Shown here piece after piece: positions 5,913-12,042 of a stretch of DNA of 12,042 bases (the stretch's first letter is position 1; every line of letters starts with the position of its first letter). A program made the translations under genes and the position numbers. The notes under the pieces are model-generated. The model was not told the DNA's origin. It did not search any database and worked only from the letters and a program-made list of their open reading frames with translations. Source of the stretch: Bacteroidota bacterium (GTDB taxonomy: Bacteria; Bacteroidota; Ignavibacteria; UBA10030). The DNA is taken from contig JALONE010000035.1 in NCBI GenBank assembly GCA_025455125.1, positions 1 through 12,042 of the forward strand, given 5' to 3'.

Positions 5913-8624
5913 ATGACGTCTGCAGAGATCCGCAACAGTTTTCTAAAATTCTTCGAAGAACGCTCCCACACCATCGTTCCAAGTTCTCCGGTCGTTCCGT
6001 ACGACGACCCGACGCTTCTGTTCACGAATGCGGGGATGAATCAGTTCAAGGATGTCTTCCTCGCCACCGGCAAGCGCAGCTACTCACGCGCAGCCGACAC
6101 GCAGAAATGCATTCGCGTCAGCGGCAAGCACAACGACCTCGAAGAGGTCGGCCGCGATACGTATCATCACACCTTCTTTGAAATGCTGGGGAACTGGTCT
6201 TTTGGCGACTACTATAAGAAAGAAGCGATCGCGTGGGCATGGGACCTGCTGACGCGGGAGTGGGGACTTCCGAAGGAACGACTCTGGGCGACGGTCTACA
6301 AGGACGATGACGAAGCGGAATCGTTGTGGAAGACCGTAACGGACATCGACCACACCCATGTCCTCCGATTCGGTGAGAAGGATAATTTCTGGGAGATGGG
6401 TGAGACCGGACCGTGCGGTCCCTGTTCGGAGATCCATGTGGATCGAACCCCCGACGGAACGGCTACCGCCGATCTGGTCAATGCCGGGAAACCGGAAGTG
6501 ATGGAGATCTGGAACCTCGTCTTCATCCAATACAACCGGGACGACAACGGAACGCTTCATCCCCTTCCTGCAAAGCACGTCGACACCGGAATGGGATTCG
6601 AACGCATCTGCGCGGTGCTCCAGGGGAAGCATTCGAACTATGACACAGACGTCTTCACGCCGATCATCACACGCATCGGCGAGCTAACGAAGAAACCGTA
6701 TGACGGACGGCTCGACACATCGATCACGCGCGAGCAAGAAGACCTCGACACGGCAATGCGGGTCATCGCCGACCATGTCCGCACGTTGACATTTGCCATC
6801 GGGGACGGAGCACTTCCCTCGAACGAGGGGCGCGGCTACGTCCTCCGACGCATCCTCCGGCGTGCCGCACGCTTCGGACGCAATCTCGGCATGCATGAAC
6901 CGTTCATCTATCAGCTCGTTCCCACGCTGGTCGAGACGATGAGCTACATTTTTCCCGAGATCAAGACGCAGCAGGACCACATCATGCGCGTGATCAAGGG
7001 GGAAGAGGAAGGGTTCAACGCGACACTGGATCGCGGGTTGGAGAAGTTCGAGTCCGTCGTTCGGCAGATGGGACATTCGAAGATGTTCCCGGGCGAGGAT
7101 GCCTTCAAGCTGTACGACACGTTCGGATTCCCGCTCGACCTCACGGAGCTGATGGCGGCCGAGCGGGGATTGAAGGTCGATGTCGGGACATTCGCGAAAT
7201 TGATGGAGAGCCAGAAGGAACGATCGCGGGAATCGCGCACGGCCGCTGGCGAAGCGGGAGCGGAAATCCCGGCCGCCGAGGCTCTGCTGGTCCGTTCGCG
7301 CGAGGCAGCCCGGATGCTCGAGCTCGGAAGCATCGCGGAATCTGCACGCTTCGTCGGATATGAAAAACTCGAAACCACCTCAAAAGTGCTCTACGCGCAA
7401 GCCAACTTGCTCGTGCTTGAGGAGACCCCCTTCTACGGCGAGTCGGGAGGACAGGTTGGCGATTCTGGAGAGGTGGAGCTGAACGGACAAACGCGGCGCG
7501 TGCTCGACACACAGCGGAGCGGGAACGTGATGGTGCACATCCTCGACGGCGACGTCGGCCCTGCAACGGAAGCCACCGCCCGCGTTGATTCGATGCGACG
7601 CCGGTCCATCATGCGCAACCACTCGGTCACGCACCTTCTCCACAACTCCTTGCGCCGCGTCCTCGGGACCCACGTCCATCAGGCAGGCTCGCTTGTTGCC
7701 CCAGACTACTTCCGGTTCGACTTCGCCCATTTCGCCAAGATCACGGATGCAGAACTGCAGCAGATCGGGGTGAACGTCGTGCAATTCGGCGAGTTCAGCA
7801 AGGAATTCTGCGGCGGCACGCATGTACGCTCCACGGGGGACATCGGCTATCTGAAGATCCGAACCGAGGGAAGTGTTGCCAGCGGCGTGCGCCGCATCGA
7901 AGGTGTGACCGGCGACTATGCACTTGAATTGCTCAAGGCGCAAAACCGGACAATCGCGGAACGGCTCGAAACCGCGCGGCAAGGTCTGAAGTCACTCGAG
8001 GCACTTCGGGCCGAACTCGGTGCGAGCGAGACAGTCCATGCCACCGCCGTGGTGCTGAAGGATCTCGCGAACGCGATCACACAGCTCTCTGCCGATACTC
8101 CTATTCCTGCACGGCCAGCCCATGAATTGAAAGAATCCTTCCGCCAGCAAGCCGAGCGATCGCGGGGGACGGAACAGATCGCACAGCAACTCGCCGAAGT
8201 GCGAAAGGGCCTGGAGAAGGAACTCACGAAGTCGCGCGTACAGTCGCTGAGCGGTTCGATGGATGCGCTCGTTGCCTCCGCCATCGCCGTCAAGGACATC
8301 AAACTGGTCGTTTCCCGCGTCGAGGCGGGATCGATGGACGAATTGAAGTCGCTGGGCGACACATTGCGTTCCCGAATCACAGGCGGCGCCGGCATCCTTG
8401 CGACCGTCCTCGACGACAAAGTTCAGATCGTCTGTGTCGTTTCGGATGACCTCGTGGCAAAGAAACGGCTTGACGCCGGCAAGGTGGTCGGCGCCGTGGC
8501 CAAGCTGCTCGGAGGAGGAGGAGGAGGCCGTCCGCATATGGCAACAGCAGGTGGCAAGGATGTCGCTGGACTCGACAACGCGCTGGCGCAGGTGCCGACG
8601 ATCGTCGCTTCCTTGCTCGCGTAG
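5913..8624 (+). CDS. alaS: Alanyl-tRNA synthetase with shortened editing domain
   Basis: Charges tRNA-Ala with alanine and normally clears mischarged Ser and Gly. The 903-aa protein has the class II catalytic domain (about 1-250: TNAGMNQFKDVFL, GKHNDLEEVGRDTYHHTFFE quoted in part, TGPCGPCSEIHVD, DTGMGFERICAVLQG), the tRNA-recognition helical domain (about 250-460), the editing domain (about 490-690) and a C-Ala domain ending in the glycine-rich GGGGGGRPHMATAGG. In the editing domain the zinc ligands His570, His574, Cys633 and His637 are all present, as is Gln590 (HVHQAGS). But His574 to Cys633 spans 59 residues instead of 98 in E. coli: about 39 residues are missing in frame between AELQQIG and VNVVQFG (Gly619/Val620, base 7769/7770). 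Aminoacylation should be intact; editing may not be. The hexaglycine is encoded by a GGA microrepeat (8511-8528). Confidence 0.95.
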   Translation: MTSAEIRNSFLKFFEERSHTIVPSSPVVPYDDPTLLFTNAGMNQFKDVFLATGKRSYSRAADTQKCIRVSGKHNDLEEVGRDTYHHTFFEMLGNWSFGDYYKKEAIAWAWDLLTREWGLPKERLWATVYKDDDEAESLWKTVTDIDHTHVLRFGEKDNFWEMGETGPCGPCSEIHVDRTPDGTATADLVNAGKPEVMEIWNLVFIQYNRDDNGTLHPLPAKHVDTGMGFERICAVLQGKHSNYDTDVFTPIITRIGELTKKPYDGRLDTSITREQEDLDTAMRVIADHVRTLTFAIGDGALPSNEGRGYVLRRILRRAARFGRNLGMHEPFIYQLVPTLVETMSYIFPEIKTQQDHIMRVIKGEEEGFNATLDRGLEKFESVVRQMGHSKMFPGEDAFKLYDTFGFPLDLTELMAAERGLKVDVGTFAKLMESQKERSRESRTAAGEAGAEIPAAEALLVRSREAARMLELGSIAESARFVGYEKLETTSKVLYAQANLLVLEETPFYGESGGQVGDSGEVELNGQTRRVLDTQRSGNVMVHILDGDVGPATEATARVDSMRRRSIMRNHSVTHLLHNSLRRVLGTHVHQAGSLVAPDYFRFDFAHFAKITDAELQQIGVNVVQFGEFSKEFCGGTHVRSTGDIGYLKIRTEGSVASGVRRIEGVTGDYALELLKAQNRTIAERLETARQGLKSLEALRAELGASETVHATAVVLKDLANAITQLSADTPIPARPAHELKESFRQQAERSRGTEQIAQQLAEVRKGLEKELTKSRVQSLSGSMDALVASAIAVKDIKLVVSRVEAGSMDELKSLGDTLRSRITGGAGILATVLDDKVQIVCVVSDDLVAKKRLDAGKVVGAVAKLLGGGGGGRPHMATAGGKDVAGLDNALAQVPTIVASLLA

Positions 8625-8640
8625 GAGGCGAGAGGAAAGG

Positions 8641-8680
8641 CACCACGGAGACACGAAGAACACAGAGAGCACAGAGACGG
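8641..8680 (+). repeat. Short array of CACGGAGA-like octamers
   Basis: Four degenerate copies, CACGGAGA (8644-8651), CACGAAGA (8652-8659), CACAGAGA (8661-8668) and CACAGAGA (8670-8677), fill most of the 60-bp gap between alaS and the GGGPS gene. The strand is almost free of T here. The array leaves no room for a normally spaced ribosome binding site before the ATG at 8685. I recall similar CACCACGGAGAC-type intergenic repeats from many environmental bacterial genomes; their role is not known to me. Confidence 0.7.
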
Positions 8681-8684
8681 CAGG

Positions 8685-9455
8685 ATGAACACACTTGAGC
8701 GGCTGCTACAGATCAAGAAGGACAAAGGGGCGGGGTATCTCGTCCTCATCGATCCGGACAAGATGGATGTCCATGCGTTGCCCAAGTTCATGCAGGGGGC
8801 GACTGAGGCGGGAGCCGACGCCTTTCTGATCGGCGGCAGTTTGATGCTGACCGGAGAATTCGACCGCGTGCTGACGCTCATGAAGCAGAATACGACGCAG
8901 CCGGTCATCATCTTCCCGGGGAGCCTGTTCCAGATCTCTGCAGTCGCCGATGCCATCCTCTACATCGTCCTCATTAGCGGACGAAATCCCGACCATCTGA
9001 TCGGGAACCACGTCGTCGCCTCACCCATCATCAAGCGCATGAATTTGGAGCCGATATCCACCGGGTACATGTTGGTCGAAGGGGGGACCGTCACGTCGGC
9101 CGAGTTCATGAGCAACACGAAGCCCATCCCTCGCGCGAAGCCCGACATTGCCGCCGCGCACGCCATCGCAGCGGAGATGATGGGGCTGAAAGTGCTCTAT
9201 CTTGAAGCGGGCAGCGGCGCAAAAGAATCGGTCCCGAATGAGATGGTCGGCGCGGTCGCAAAATACTGCGGCCTCCCGATCATCGTCGGCGGCGGGATTC
9301 GGACGCCGGAGGAAGCCGCTCAGAAGGTGAAGGCCGGAGCGTCTTTCGTGGTGACGGGAACGATCGTAGAAGAACAAGGGATATCACTCATCAAGGGATT
9401 CGCCGAAGCCGTTCATGGCGCGGCTCGATCCGAGAGGACGAAAGGAATGTTGTAA
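8685..9455 (+). CDS. Geranylgeranylglyceryl/heptaprenylglyceryl phosphate synthase family (GGGPS/PcrB)
   Basis: This family joins a polyprenyl diphosphate to sn-glycerol-1-phosphate, making the first ether bond of archaeal-type lipids; bacterial members occur in Firmicutes (PcrB) and in Bacteroidota and related phyla. The 256-aa TIM-barrel product has LIDPDK (21-26), the phosphate-binding FLIGGSLML (48-56), IIFPGSLFQIS (75-85), NPDHLIGNHV (101-110), YLEAGSGAKESV (172-183), IIVGGGIRTPEEA (199-211) and VVTGTIVEE (222-230), all in family order and at full length. It fits group II (Bacteroidota-like) better than B. subtilis PcrB by motif form, though this is judged from memory. The start at 8685 gives a normal N-terminus (MNTLERLLQIKKDKGAGYLV); no good Shine-Dalgarno precedes it. 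Its stop overlaps the gmhA start by one base. Prenyl chain length cannot be inferred. Confidence 0.92.
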   Translation: MNTLERLLQIKKDKGAGYLVLIDPDKMDVHALPKFMQGATEAGADAFLIGGSLMLTGEFDRVLTLMKQNTTQPVIIFPGSLFQISAVADAILYIVLISGRNPDHLIGNHVVASPIIKRMNLEPISTGYMLVEGGTVTSAEFMSNTKPIPRAKPDIAAAHAIAAEMMGLKVLYLEAGSGAKESVPNEMVGAVAKYCGLPIIVGGGIRTPEEAAQKVKAGASFVVTGTIVEEQGISLIKGFAEAVHGAARSERTKGML

Positions 9456-10060
9456 TGGCTCATCTCCCTATGACAATGCTCTATCGCGAGAAGTTCATTC
9501 AGGATTCACTCGCAGAAAGCGCGGCGACGAAAAAGAAGATCGCCGAGACGCTTCCCTCCCAGATCTCCAAGGCGATCGATATCATCATCAACGCCTACAA
9601 CAACAAGAAGAAGGTCCTGCTGTGCGGGAACGGCGGCAGTGCGGCCGACGCCCAGCATCTGGCGACGGAGTTCGTGATCCGACTGAGCCCCACGATCAAG
9701 CGCCCCGGTCTCCCCGCAATCGCCTTGTCCACCGATTCCTCCAACCTGACGGCGGGAGCGAACGACATCGGCTACGACAACGTGTTCGCGCGCTCCGTGG
9801 AAGCGCTGGGAAACGAGGGAGACGTTCTCATCGGCATTTCGACGAGCGGGAACTCGGAAAGCGTGAACCGCGCGTTCGTGACGGCGCGCGAGAAGAAGAT
9901 GGTCTGCATCGGATTCCTCGGAAAGGATGGCGGTAAATCGAAGGACCTCGTCGACCTCGCCATCATCGTCCCCTCAACCGATACGCAGCGGATCCAGGAA
10001 GGCCACATCACCATCGGCCACATCATTTTCCAGGAAGTCGAGCAGGAGATGTTCGGCTGA
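9455..10060 (+). CDS. gmhA: Sedoheptulose-7-phosphate isomerase (GmhA, SIS domain)
   Basis: GmhA converts sedoheptulose 7-phosphate to D-glycero-manno-heptose 7-phosphate, the first step toward ADP- or GDP-activated heptose for LPS core, S-layer glycans or capsules. The 201-aa product is a single SIS domain: CGNGGSAADAQHLATEF (57-73), with His68 and Glu72 matching the zinc ligands His61 and Glu65 of E. coli; ALSTDSSNLTAGAND (90-104); the phosphate loop GISTSGNSESV (127-137); and RIQEGHITIGHI (179-190), with Gln181 and His189 matching Gln172 and His180. All key residues are present. The ATG overlaps the preceding TAA by one base (TAATG), and AAAGGA lies about nine bases upstream. The following sugar transferase overlaps it in turn (TGATG). 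No gmhB or hldE is in the window, so the pathway product is unknown. Confidence 0.92.
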   Translation: MAHLPMTMLYREKFIQDSLAESAATKKKIAETLPSQISKAIDIIINAYNNKKKVLLCGNGGSAADAQHLATEFVIRLSPTIKRPGLPAIALSTDSSNLTAGANDIGYDNVFARSVEALGNEGDVLIGISTSGNSESVNRAFVTAREKKMVCIGFLGKDGGKSKDLVDLAIIVPSTDTQRIQEGHITIGHIIFQEVEQEMFG

Positions 10061-11469
10061 TGCGCCGACGCACCGATGTTCTGATCCCGCTTCTGACGGT
10101 GCTCCTCGACGCCCTCATGATCGAGGGGGCGTTTCTGCTTTCTTATTGGCTTCGATTCGATTCCGCTCTGACGAAGGTGTTCCCGGTCACCCAGGGCATC
10201 CCCCCCTTGTCCGCGTACGTCATTGGCTCCGCGGTCATCATTCCGCTCTGGCTGTGGATCTTCATGAACCGCGGGCTGTACCGTCCGCGTCGATGCGTCG
10301 ATTTCTCCGACGAGTTCTTCGCCGTGGTGCGTGTCGTCGCCGTCGGAATGCTCGTCGTGCTCGCCGGCGTCTTCTTCTACCGCGAGTTCTCCTTCTCGCG
10401 TCTCGTCTTTGGTCTCCTCGCTGTGTGTGCCACCCTGTTGCTGACGGCCGGACGGTACGGCATGCTGAAGTTCGAGCAGTGGTGGTATGGACGCGGCAAC
10501 GACCTCAAGCGCGTGATCGTCGTCGGCGCTCATTCTCTCGCCGCAGACATCGCCCGTCGCGTGCAGACGGACAAGAGACTCGGCTACCGACTCGTCGGCT
10601 ATTTTGCCGAGACACCGTCACCAGGCATGACGGACACCGGCGCGGAACATCTGGGGAATCCCAACGACGTCGCCGACTTCATCCGCGCAGCACATATCGA
10701 CATCGTGCTCATCGCCCTGCCGGAATCGGAACACCCGGCATTGAATGACCTCGTGCGCGCATGCGAAGGACTCCAGGCGGAAATGATGATGGTGCCGGAT
10801 CTGGTAGAGCTCCTGACAAGCCAAGTGCGGATCCGTCACATCGCGGGCATCCCCTTCCTTGGGATCAAGACGGTCGCGCTGAGCGCGTGGAATCAGATCG
10901 TCAAGCGTTCGTTCGATCTGCTCGTCTCCGCCATCATCCTCATCCTTGTCAGTCCGATCCTGCTGCTGATCGCCTTGCTCGTGAAGCTGGAATCGCGCGG
11001 TCCGGTCTTCTACAAACAAGAGCGCGTCGGCCTCGACGGAGATCTCTTCAACGTGCTGAAGTTCCGGTCCATGCGACTGGATGCGGAGGCGAACAGCGGA
11101 CCGGTGTGGGCACAGAAGAATGATCCGCGAGCGACACGTGTGGGACGGTTCCTGCGCCGCTTCAGCCTCGACGAGCTGCCGCAGTTGATCAACGTGCTCC
11201 GCGGCGACATGAGCCTCGTCGGTCCCCGCCCTGAACGGCAGCACTTTGTCGATCAGTTCAAGGCCGAGATCCCGAAGTATCTTGAGCGGCATCGCGTCAA
11301 AACCGGCATGACGGGATGGGCACAGGTCAACGGCCTTCGCGGCAATGCACCGATCAGCGAGCGGACGAAGTACGATGTGTATTACGTCGAGAACTGGTCG
11401 CTCGTGTTCGACCTGAAGATCATCTTCAAGACGCTGCGAGCGGTGTTGTTCGGAGAAGACGCGTATTGA
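10060..11469 (+). CDS. Polyisoprenyl-phosphate sugar-1-phosphate transferase (WbaP/WcaJ type)
   Basis: Initiates polysaccharide synthesis by transferring a sugar 1-phosphate, typically glucose or galactose, from UDP-sugar to undecaprenyl phosphate at the inner membrane. The 469-aa product has four hydrophobic segments near the N-terminus (about 8-30, 51-70, 88-107, 112-130), then a soluble Rossmann-like CoA_binding_3 module (RVIVVGAHSLAADIA at 151-165, to about 250), a membrane re-entrant helix around 285-310 with Pro299 (SPILLLIALLVKL), and the catalytic Bac_transf domain: GPVFYKQERVG, FNVLKFRSMR, the Asp371-Glu372 pair in SLDELPQLINVLRGDMSLVGPRPE (quoted in halves: SLDELPQLINVL, RGDMSLVGPRPE), RVKTGMTGWAQVNGLRG and a C-terminal YYVENWSLVFDLKI. 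Full length. Its start overlaps the gmhA stop by one base, which links heptose supply with surface glycan initiation. Substrate sugar cannot be assigned. Confidence 0.94.
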   Translation: MRRRTDVLIPLLTVLLDALMIEGAFLLSYWLRFDSALTKVFPVTQGIPPLSAYVIGSAVIIPLWLWIFMNRGLYRPRRCVDFSDEFFAVVRVVAVGMLVVLAGVFFYREFSFSRLVFGLLAVCATLLLTAGRYGMLKFEQWWYGRGNDLKRVIVVGAHSLAADIARRVQTDKRLGYRLVGYFAETPSPGMTDTGAEHLGNPNDVADFIRAAHIDIVLIALPESEHPALNDLVRACEGLQAEMMMVPDLVELLTSQVRIRHIAGIPFLGIKTVALSAWNQIVKRSFDLLVSAIILILVSPILLLIALLVKLESRGPVFYKQERVGLDGDLFNVLKFRSMRLDAEANSGPVWAQKNDPRATRVGRFLRRFSLDELPQLINVLRGDMSLVGPRPERQHFVDQFKAEIPKYLERHRVKTGMTGWAQVNGLRGNAPISERTKYDVYYVENWSLVFDLKIIFKTLRAVLFGEDAY

Positions 11470-11593
11470 GCACTGAGCCCATGAGCACATGAGCCTGTGA
11501 GCCTGAAGTCCTAGAGCCTATGAGCAGAATCATCGATTCTTTGCTCGCGGCTCAATGTCTCACCGACTCATTGGCTTATCGGCTCATTACTCA
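11467..11593. repeat. Mirrored pair of 8-nt degenerate repeat arrays (TGAGC core)
   Basis: The left arm has TGAGC-type cores starting at 11467, 11474, 11482, 11490, 11498, 11513 (AGAGC) and 11521, i.e. steps of 7, 8, 8, 8, 15 and 8; the 15 holds one decayed unit. The right arm has the reverse complement (GCTCA-type) starting at 11543, 11550, 11558, 11566, 11574, 11582 and 11589, steps 7, 8, 8, 8, 8, 7. The arms are separated by about 15 bp and could fold into a long imperfect hairpin. The first unit contains the TGA stop of the sugar transferase. Nothing in it looks coding, and there is no T-run typical of a terminator. Confidence 0.8.
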
Positions 11594-11636
11594 GTCTTCA
11601 ATCAGCAATCATAATTCACAAATTCTCTTCCCGCCC

Positions 11637-11786
11637 ATGGTTTCCGCATCCATCTTCATCATTCACGCCATTGCAGCTTTCTACGCGTTCTTCCGCTACA
11701 AGAAGGAGGGGATCGGTGAGGGATTGCTCGCGGTCGGGTTCATGGTTGTGATCTTCGCCGTGGGATGCTGCGACTTCACCTTCTGA
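11637..11786 (+). CDS. Small membrane protein, apparently truncated at a junction
   Basis: The 49-aa frame starts MVSASIFIIHAIAAF and contains two hydrophobic segments (residues about 4-19 and 27-43) separated by the basic loop RYKKEGIGEG. The segment up to AVG looks like the N-terminus of a genuine inner-membrane protein, but the last six residues (CCDFTF) are polar and end at once. I recognise no named family. An ATG 117 bp upstream would run the frame through the repeat arrays and is rejected. There is no clear ribosome binding site. The point where it loses its membrane-protein character (about 11763) coincides with the point where the antiparallel 56-aa frame loses its own character, so I read it as the front end of a longer gene cut by a chimeric join. 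Confidence 0.5.
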   Translation: MVSASIFIIHAIAAFYAFFRYKKEGIGEGLLAVGFMVVIFAVGCCDFTF

Positions 11787-11866
11787 GCGGCCTCCAGCGC
11801 GTCCTCGCCCTCGGCGGACACATGGCGGGCGCGACCATCGAGTTTCAGACCGACCGTATAGAACAT
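11696..11866 (-). CDS. Hypothetical 56-aa protein, C-terminus probably disrupted
   Basis: The frame starts at an ATG (11864-11866) with GGAGG five bases upstream, the best-placed ribosome binding site at this end of the window. Its first ~40 residues (MFYTVGLKLDGRARHVSAE, then GEDALEAAQKVKSQHP) look like a compact, ordered small protein: two short strands then an amphipathic helix. The rest (TTMNPTASNPSPIPSFL) is merely the antisense of the membrane-protein frame. It resembles, from memory only, small uncharacterised proteins of Rhizobiales-type Alphaproteobacteria. An upstream ATG at 11887 is in frame but lacks a ribosome binding site. If the join at 11748-11767 is artificial, only the part right of it is real. 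Confidence 0.45.
   Translation of the reverse strand: MFYTVGLKLDGRARHVSAEGEDALEAAQKVKSQHPTAKITTMNPTASNPSPIPSFL
11748..11767. other. Suspected chimeric junction
   Basis: This 20-bp stretch is read sensibly by both overlapping frames: VIFAVG on the plus strand as the second membrane segment, and HPTAKIT on the minus strand as the end of a helix and strand. Left of it only the plus frame looks like protein; right of it only the minus frames do. That is the pattern expected where two unrelated sequences were joined through a short shared word. It is inference, not proof. Confidence 0.4.
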
Positions 11867-11921
11867 GGCATCCTCCGATCGCTTCACTGCAACAAATCAA
11901 TTCGTAACGGGGCGCACGGTT

Positions 11922-12042
11922 TCAGCTGCCGGCTTTAACCGGCCGTGATTTCAGTTCGGCGATGCGGGTCTCGGCATAATGCTCGAGGTCGGGCCGCAAC
12001 AGGACACTTTCCTGCTCGTTCGGATCTGTTCTTGCGATCACG
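11922..12042 (-). CDS. C-terminal end of an unknown minus-strand gene (partial)
   Basis: Reading the minus strand from the window edge, 39 codons are open up to the TGA at 11922-11924. The translation (…RTDPNEQESVLLRPDLEHYA, then ETRIAELKSRPVKAGS) is charged, helical in character and free of low-complexity sequence, so it looks like a real C-terminus. The N-terminus lies beyond the window. I do not recognise a family. It lies 55 bp upstream of the 56-aa gene on the same strand and probably shares its origin, which may differ from that of the rest of the window. No T-run follows its stop. Confidence 0.5.
   Translation of the reverse strand, partial: VIARTDPNEQESVLLRPDLEHYAETRIAELKSRPVKAGS

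Noticed and set aside
8511..8528. GGA trinucleotide repeat as a phase-variation tract
   Set aside because: It encodes the conserved glycine run of the AlaRS C-terminal domain and its length change would stay in frame, so it is not a switch.
11467..11593. CRISPR array
   Set aside because: Units are 8 nt with no spacers between them, the two halves are in opposite orientation, and no cas genes are nearby.
11520..11636. Longer N-terminus for the small membrane protein
   Set aside because: It would translate half of the octamer arrays and an AT-rich stretch; the membrane-protein character starts only at the ATG at 11637.
11928..11943. Small GCCGG/CCGGC hairpin at the end of the partial minus-strand gene
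   Set aside because: Only 5 bp of stem, mostly inside the coding frame, with no T-run; too weak to call a terminator.

Overview
The window is a compact chromosomal segment of housekeeping genes. It suggests a member of the FCB superphylum (Bacteroidota/Chlorobiota/Ignavibacteriota), probably known only from a metagenome-assembled genome. The support is the ribosomal cluster rplM-rpsI-rpsB-tsf-pyrH-frr, three promoters of the form TTGnnn-N17-TAnnTT(T) that resemble the Bacteroidota-type -10 element, a bacterial group-II-like geranylgeranylglyceryl phosphate synthase, and an icd with a cyanobacterial-like insertion. This placement is inference from gene content and motifs; no database search was possible.

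Left block (1-3581, minus strand). Reading from a divergent promoter region at about 3582-3698, the order is rplM (L13, TTG start), rpsI (S9), a 151-bp leader with inverted repeats, rpsB (S2), tsf (short EF-Ts), an intrinsic terminator, pyrH (UMP kinase) and frr (ribosome recycling factor, cut by the window edge). It supplies translation factors plus pyrimidine nucleotide supply.

Central block (3699-5539, plus strand). A HIT-family nucleotide hydrolase is followed 15 bp later by NADP-type isocitrate dehydrogenase, and the unit ends at a clear intrinsic terminator. The rplM and HIT promoters are divergent and share the same -35 hexamer. The HIT transcript looks almost leaderless.

Right block (5558-11469, plus strand). 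A new promoter drives clpS, alaS, a GGGP-synthase-family gene, gmhA (sedoheptulose-7-phosphate isomerase) and a WbaP/WcaJ-type polyisoprenyl-phosphate sugar-1-phosphate transferase. Most junctions are 1-nt overlaps or 3-nt gaps, so this looks like one operon running from protein quality control and tRNA charging into lipid and cell-surface polysaccharide functions. AlaRS lacks about 39 residues inside its editing domain although all four zinc ligands remain. A short array of CACGGAGA-like octamers lies between alaS and the GGGPS gene.

Right end (11467-12042). The sugar transferase stop codon opens a 127-bp element made of two mirrored arrays of a degenerate 8-nt unit (TGAGC core). Then comes the start of a small membrane protein that ends abruptly, overlapping an antiparallel 56-aa ORF whose C-terminus also looks disrupted, and finally the C-terminal 39 codons of a minus-strand gene. 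The two broken reading frames meet within about 20 bp (11748-11767). I suspect a chimeric join (assembly artefact, or recent recombination) there, with the last ~280 bp coming from another replicon, perhaps alphaproteobacterial. No RNA genes, CRISPR arrays, transposases or defence systems were seen.
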